A model generated the notes under the pieces. That model saw only the letters and a program-made list of their open reading frames with translations, ran no database searches and was not told the origin of the DNA. The position numbers were made by a program, and so were the translations under genes. A stretch of DNA of 6,689 nt from Bacteroidales bacterium Bact_23 (GTDB taxonomy: Bacteria > Bacteroidota > Bacteroidia > Bacteroidales > Lentimicrobiaceae): contig LUZO01000237.1 in NCBI GenBank assembly GCA_001603685.1, forward strand, positions 1-6,689, written 5' to 3'. This document shows positions 6,623 through 6,689 of this stretch, in pieces; within the stretch, counting starts at the first letter, position 1; each line of letters begins with the position of its first letter.

Positions 6623-6689
6623 GCTTCTACCCCGGGCTAAAGCCCGGGGTTAGAGGCCGGGCGGTTCATCACTCCGGCGCATCCTCCAG
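6623..6689. repeat. 280-bp repeat, copy 3 (cut by window end)
   Basis: The 67 visible bases match copy 2 except for one change (6646, G instead of T). That change makes the first hairpin a perfect 9-bp stem, ACCCCGGGC (6629-6637) with GCCCGGGGT (6642-6650), around a TAAA loop. How many further copies follow cannot be seen. Confidence 0.88.

Larger units (their letters stand above)
6063..6689. repeat. 280-bp tandem repeat array, non-coding, running off the window end
   Basis: The same block begins GCTTCTACCCCGGGCT at 6063, 6343 and 6623, so the period is exactly 280 bp. Copies 1 and 2 are about 89% identical by eye. The 67 bp of copy 3 differ from copy 2 at one base. Because 280 is not a multiple of 3 and no long reading frame crosses it, a repeated protein is unlikely. 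Each full copy has four short hairpin motifs and about four 41-42 bp degenerate sub-repeats. The array explains the entire 627-bp gene-free end of the window. It could be a REP-like or satellite-like element, or a site bound by a protein; its function is unknown. Confidence 0.92.

Noticed and set aside
6063..6689. CRISPR array
   Set aside because: The units are 280 bp long and similar throughout, with no short identical repeats separated by unique spacers and no cas genes nearby.
6063..6689. Insertion sequence or MITE
   Set aside because: No transposase frame, no flanking target-site duplication and no terminal inverted repeats bounding a unit could be seen; tandem head-to-tail arrangement fits poorly.

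Overview
This window most likely comes from a Bacteroidota chromosome, probably in the Bacteroidia. The support is a perfect TAnnTTTG-type -7 promoter box ahead of the metal-uptake operon, few clear Shine-Dalgarno sites, a zinc-type uptake operon with a lipoprotein binding protein, and a hybrid sensor kinase with a C-terminal receiver. No rRNA, tRNA or CRISPR array is visible. The phylum is inferred from these traits, and no finer placement is attempted.

Layout: (1) 1-213 is a non-coding leader with at most a weak promoter. (2) 214-3078 (+) encodes a membrane hybrid histidine kinase: two Cache-like periplasmic sensor modules, PAS, HisKA, HATPase and receiver. (3) 3079-3138 is a short convergent gap with a GC-rich hairpin that probably terminates the leftward operon. 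(4) 5656 down to 3139 (-) is a three-gene zinc (or manganese) ABC importer: lipoprotein binding protein, then ATPase, then permease. The genes are 15 nt apart and then overlap by 8 nt. (5) 5657-5819 is a divergent intergenic region with a leftward -7 box and two CCGG-containing inverted repeats. (6) 5820-6062 (+) encodes an 80-residue DUF4342-type protein with one long hydrophobic segment. (7) From the base after its stop codon to the window end lies a non-coding tandem repeat of exactly 280 bp. It has two full copies and 67 bp of a third, and is packed with GGGCTTTAGCCC-like hairpins and degenerate 41-42 bp sub-repeats.

The importer genes should work together: the lipoprotein captures metal in the periplasm, the permease carries it across the inner membrane, and the ATPase powers transport. 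The sensor kinase is convergent with the operon and shows no sequence link to it. The DUF4342 gene shares a regulatory region with the operon, so co-regulation is possible but unproven. Apart from the repeat array the genes belong to known families. The 280-bp array is the least explained element here and the best candidate for follow-up.
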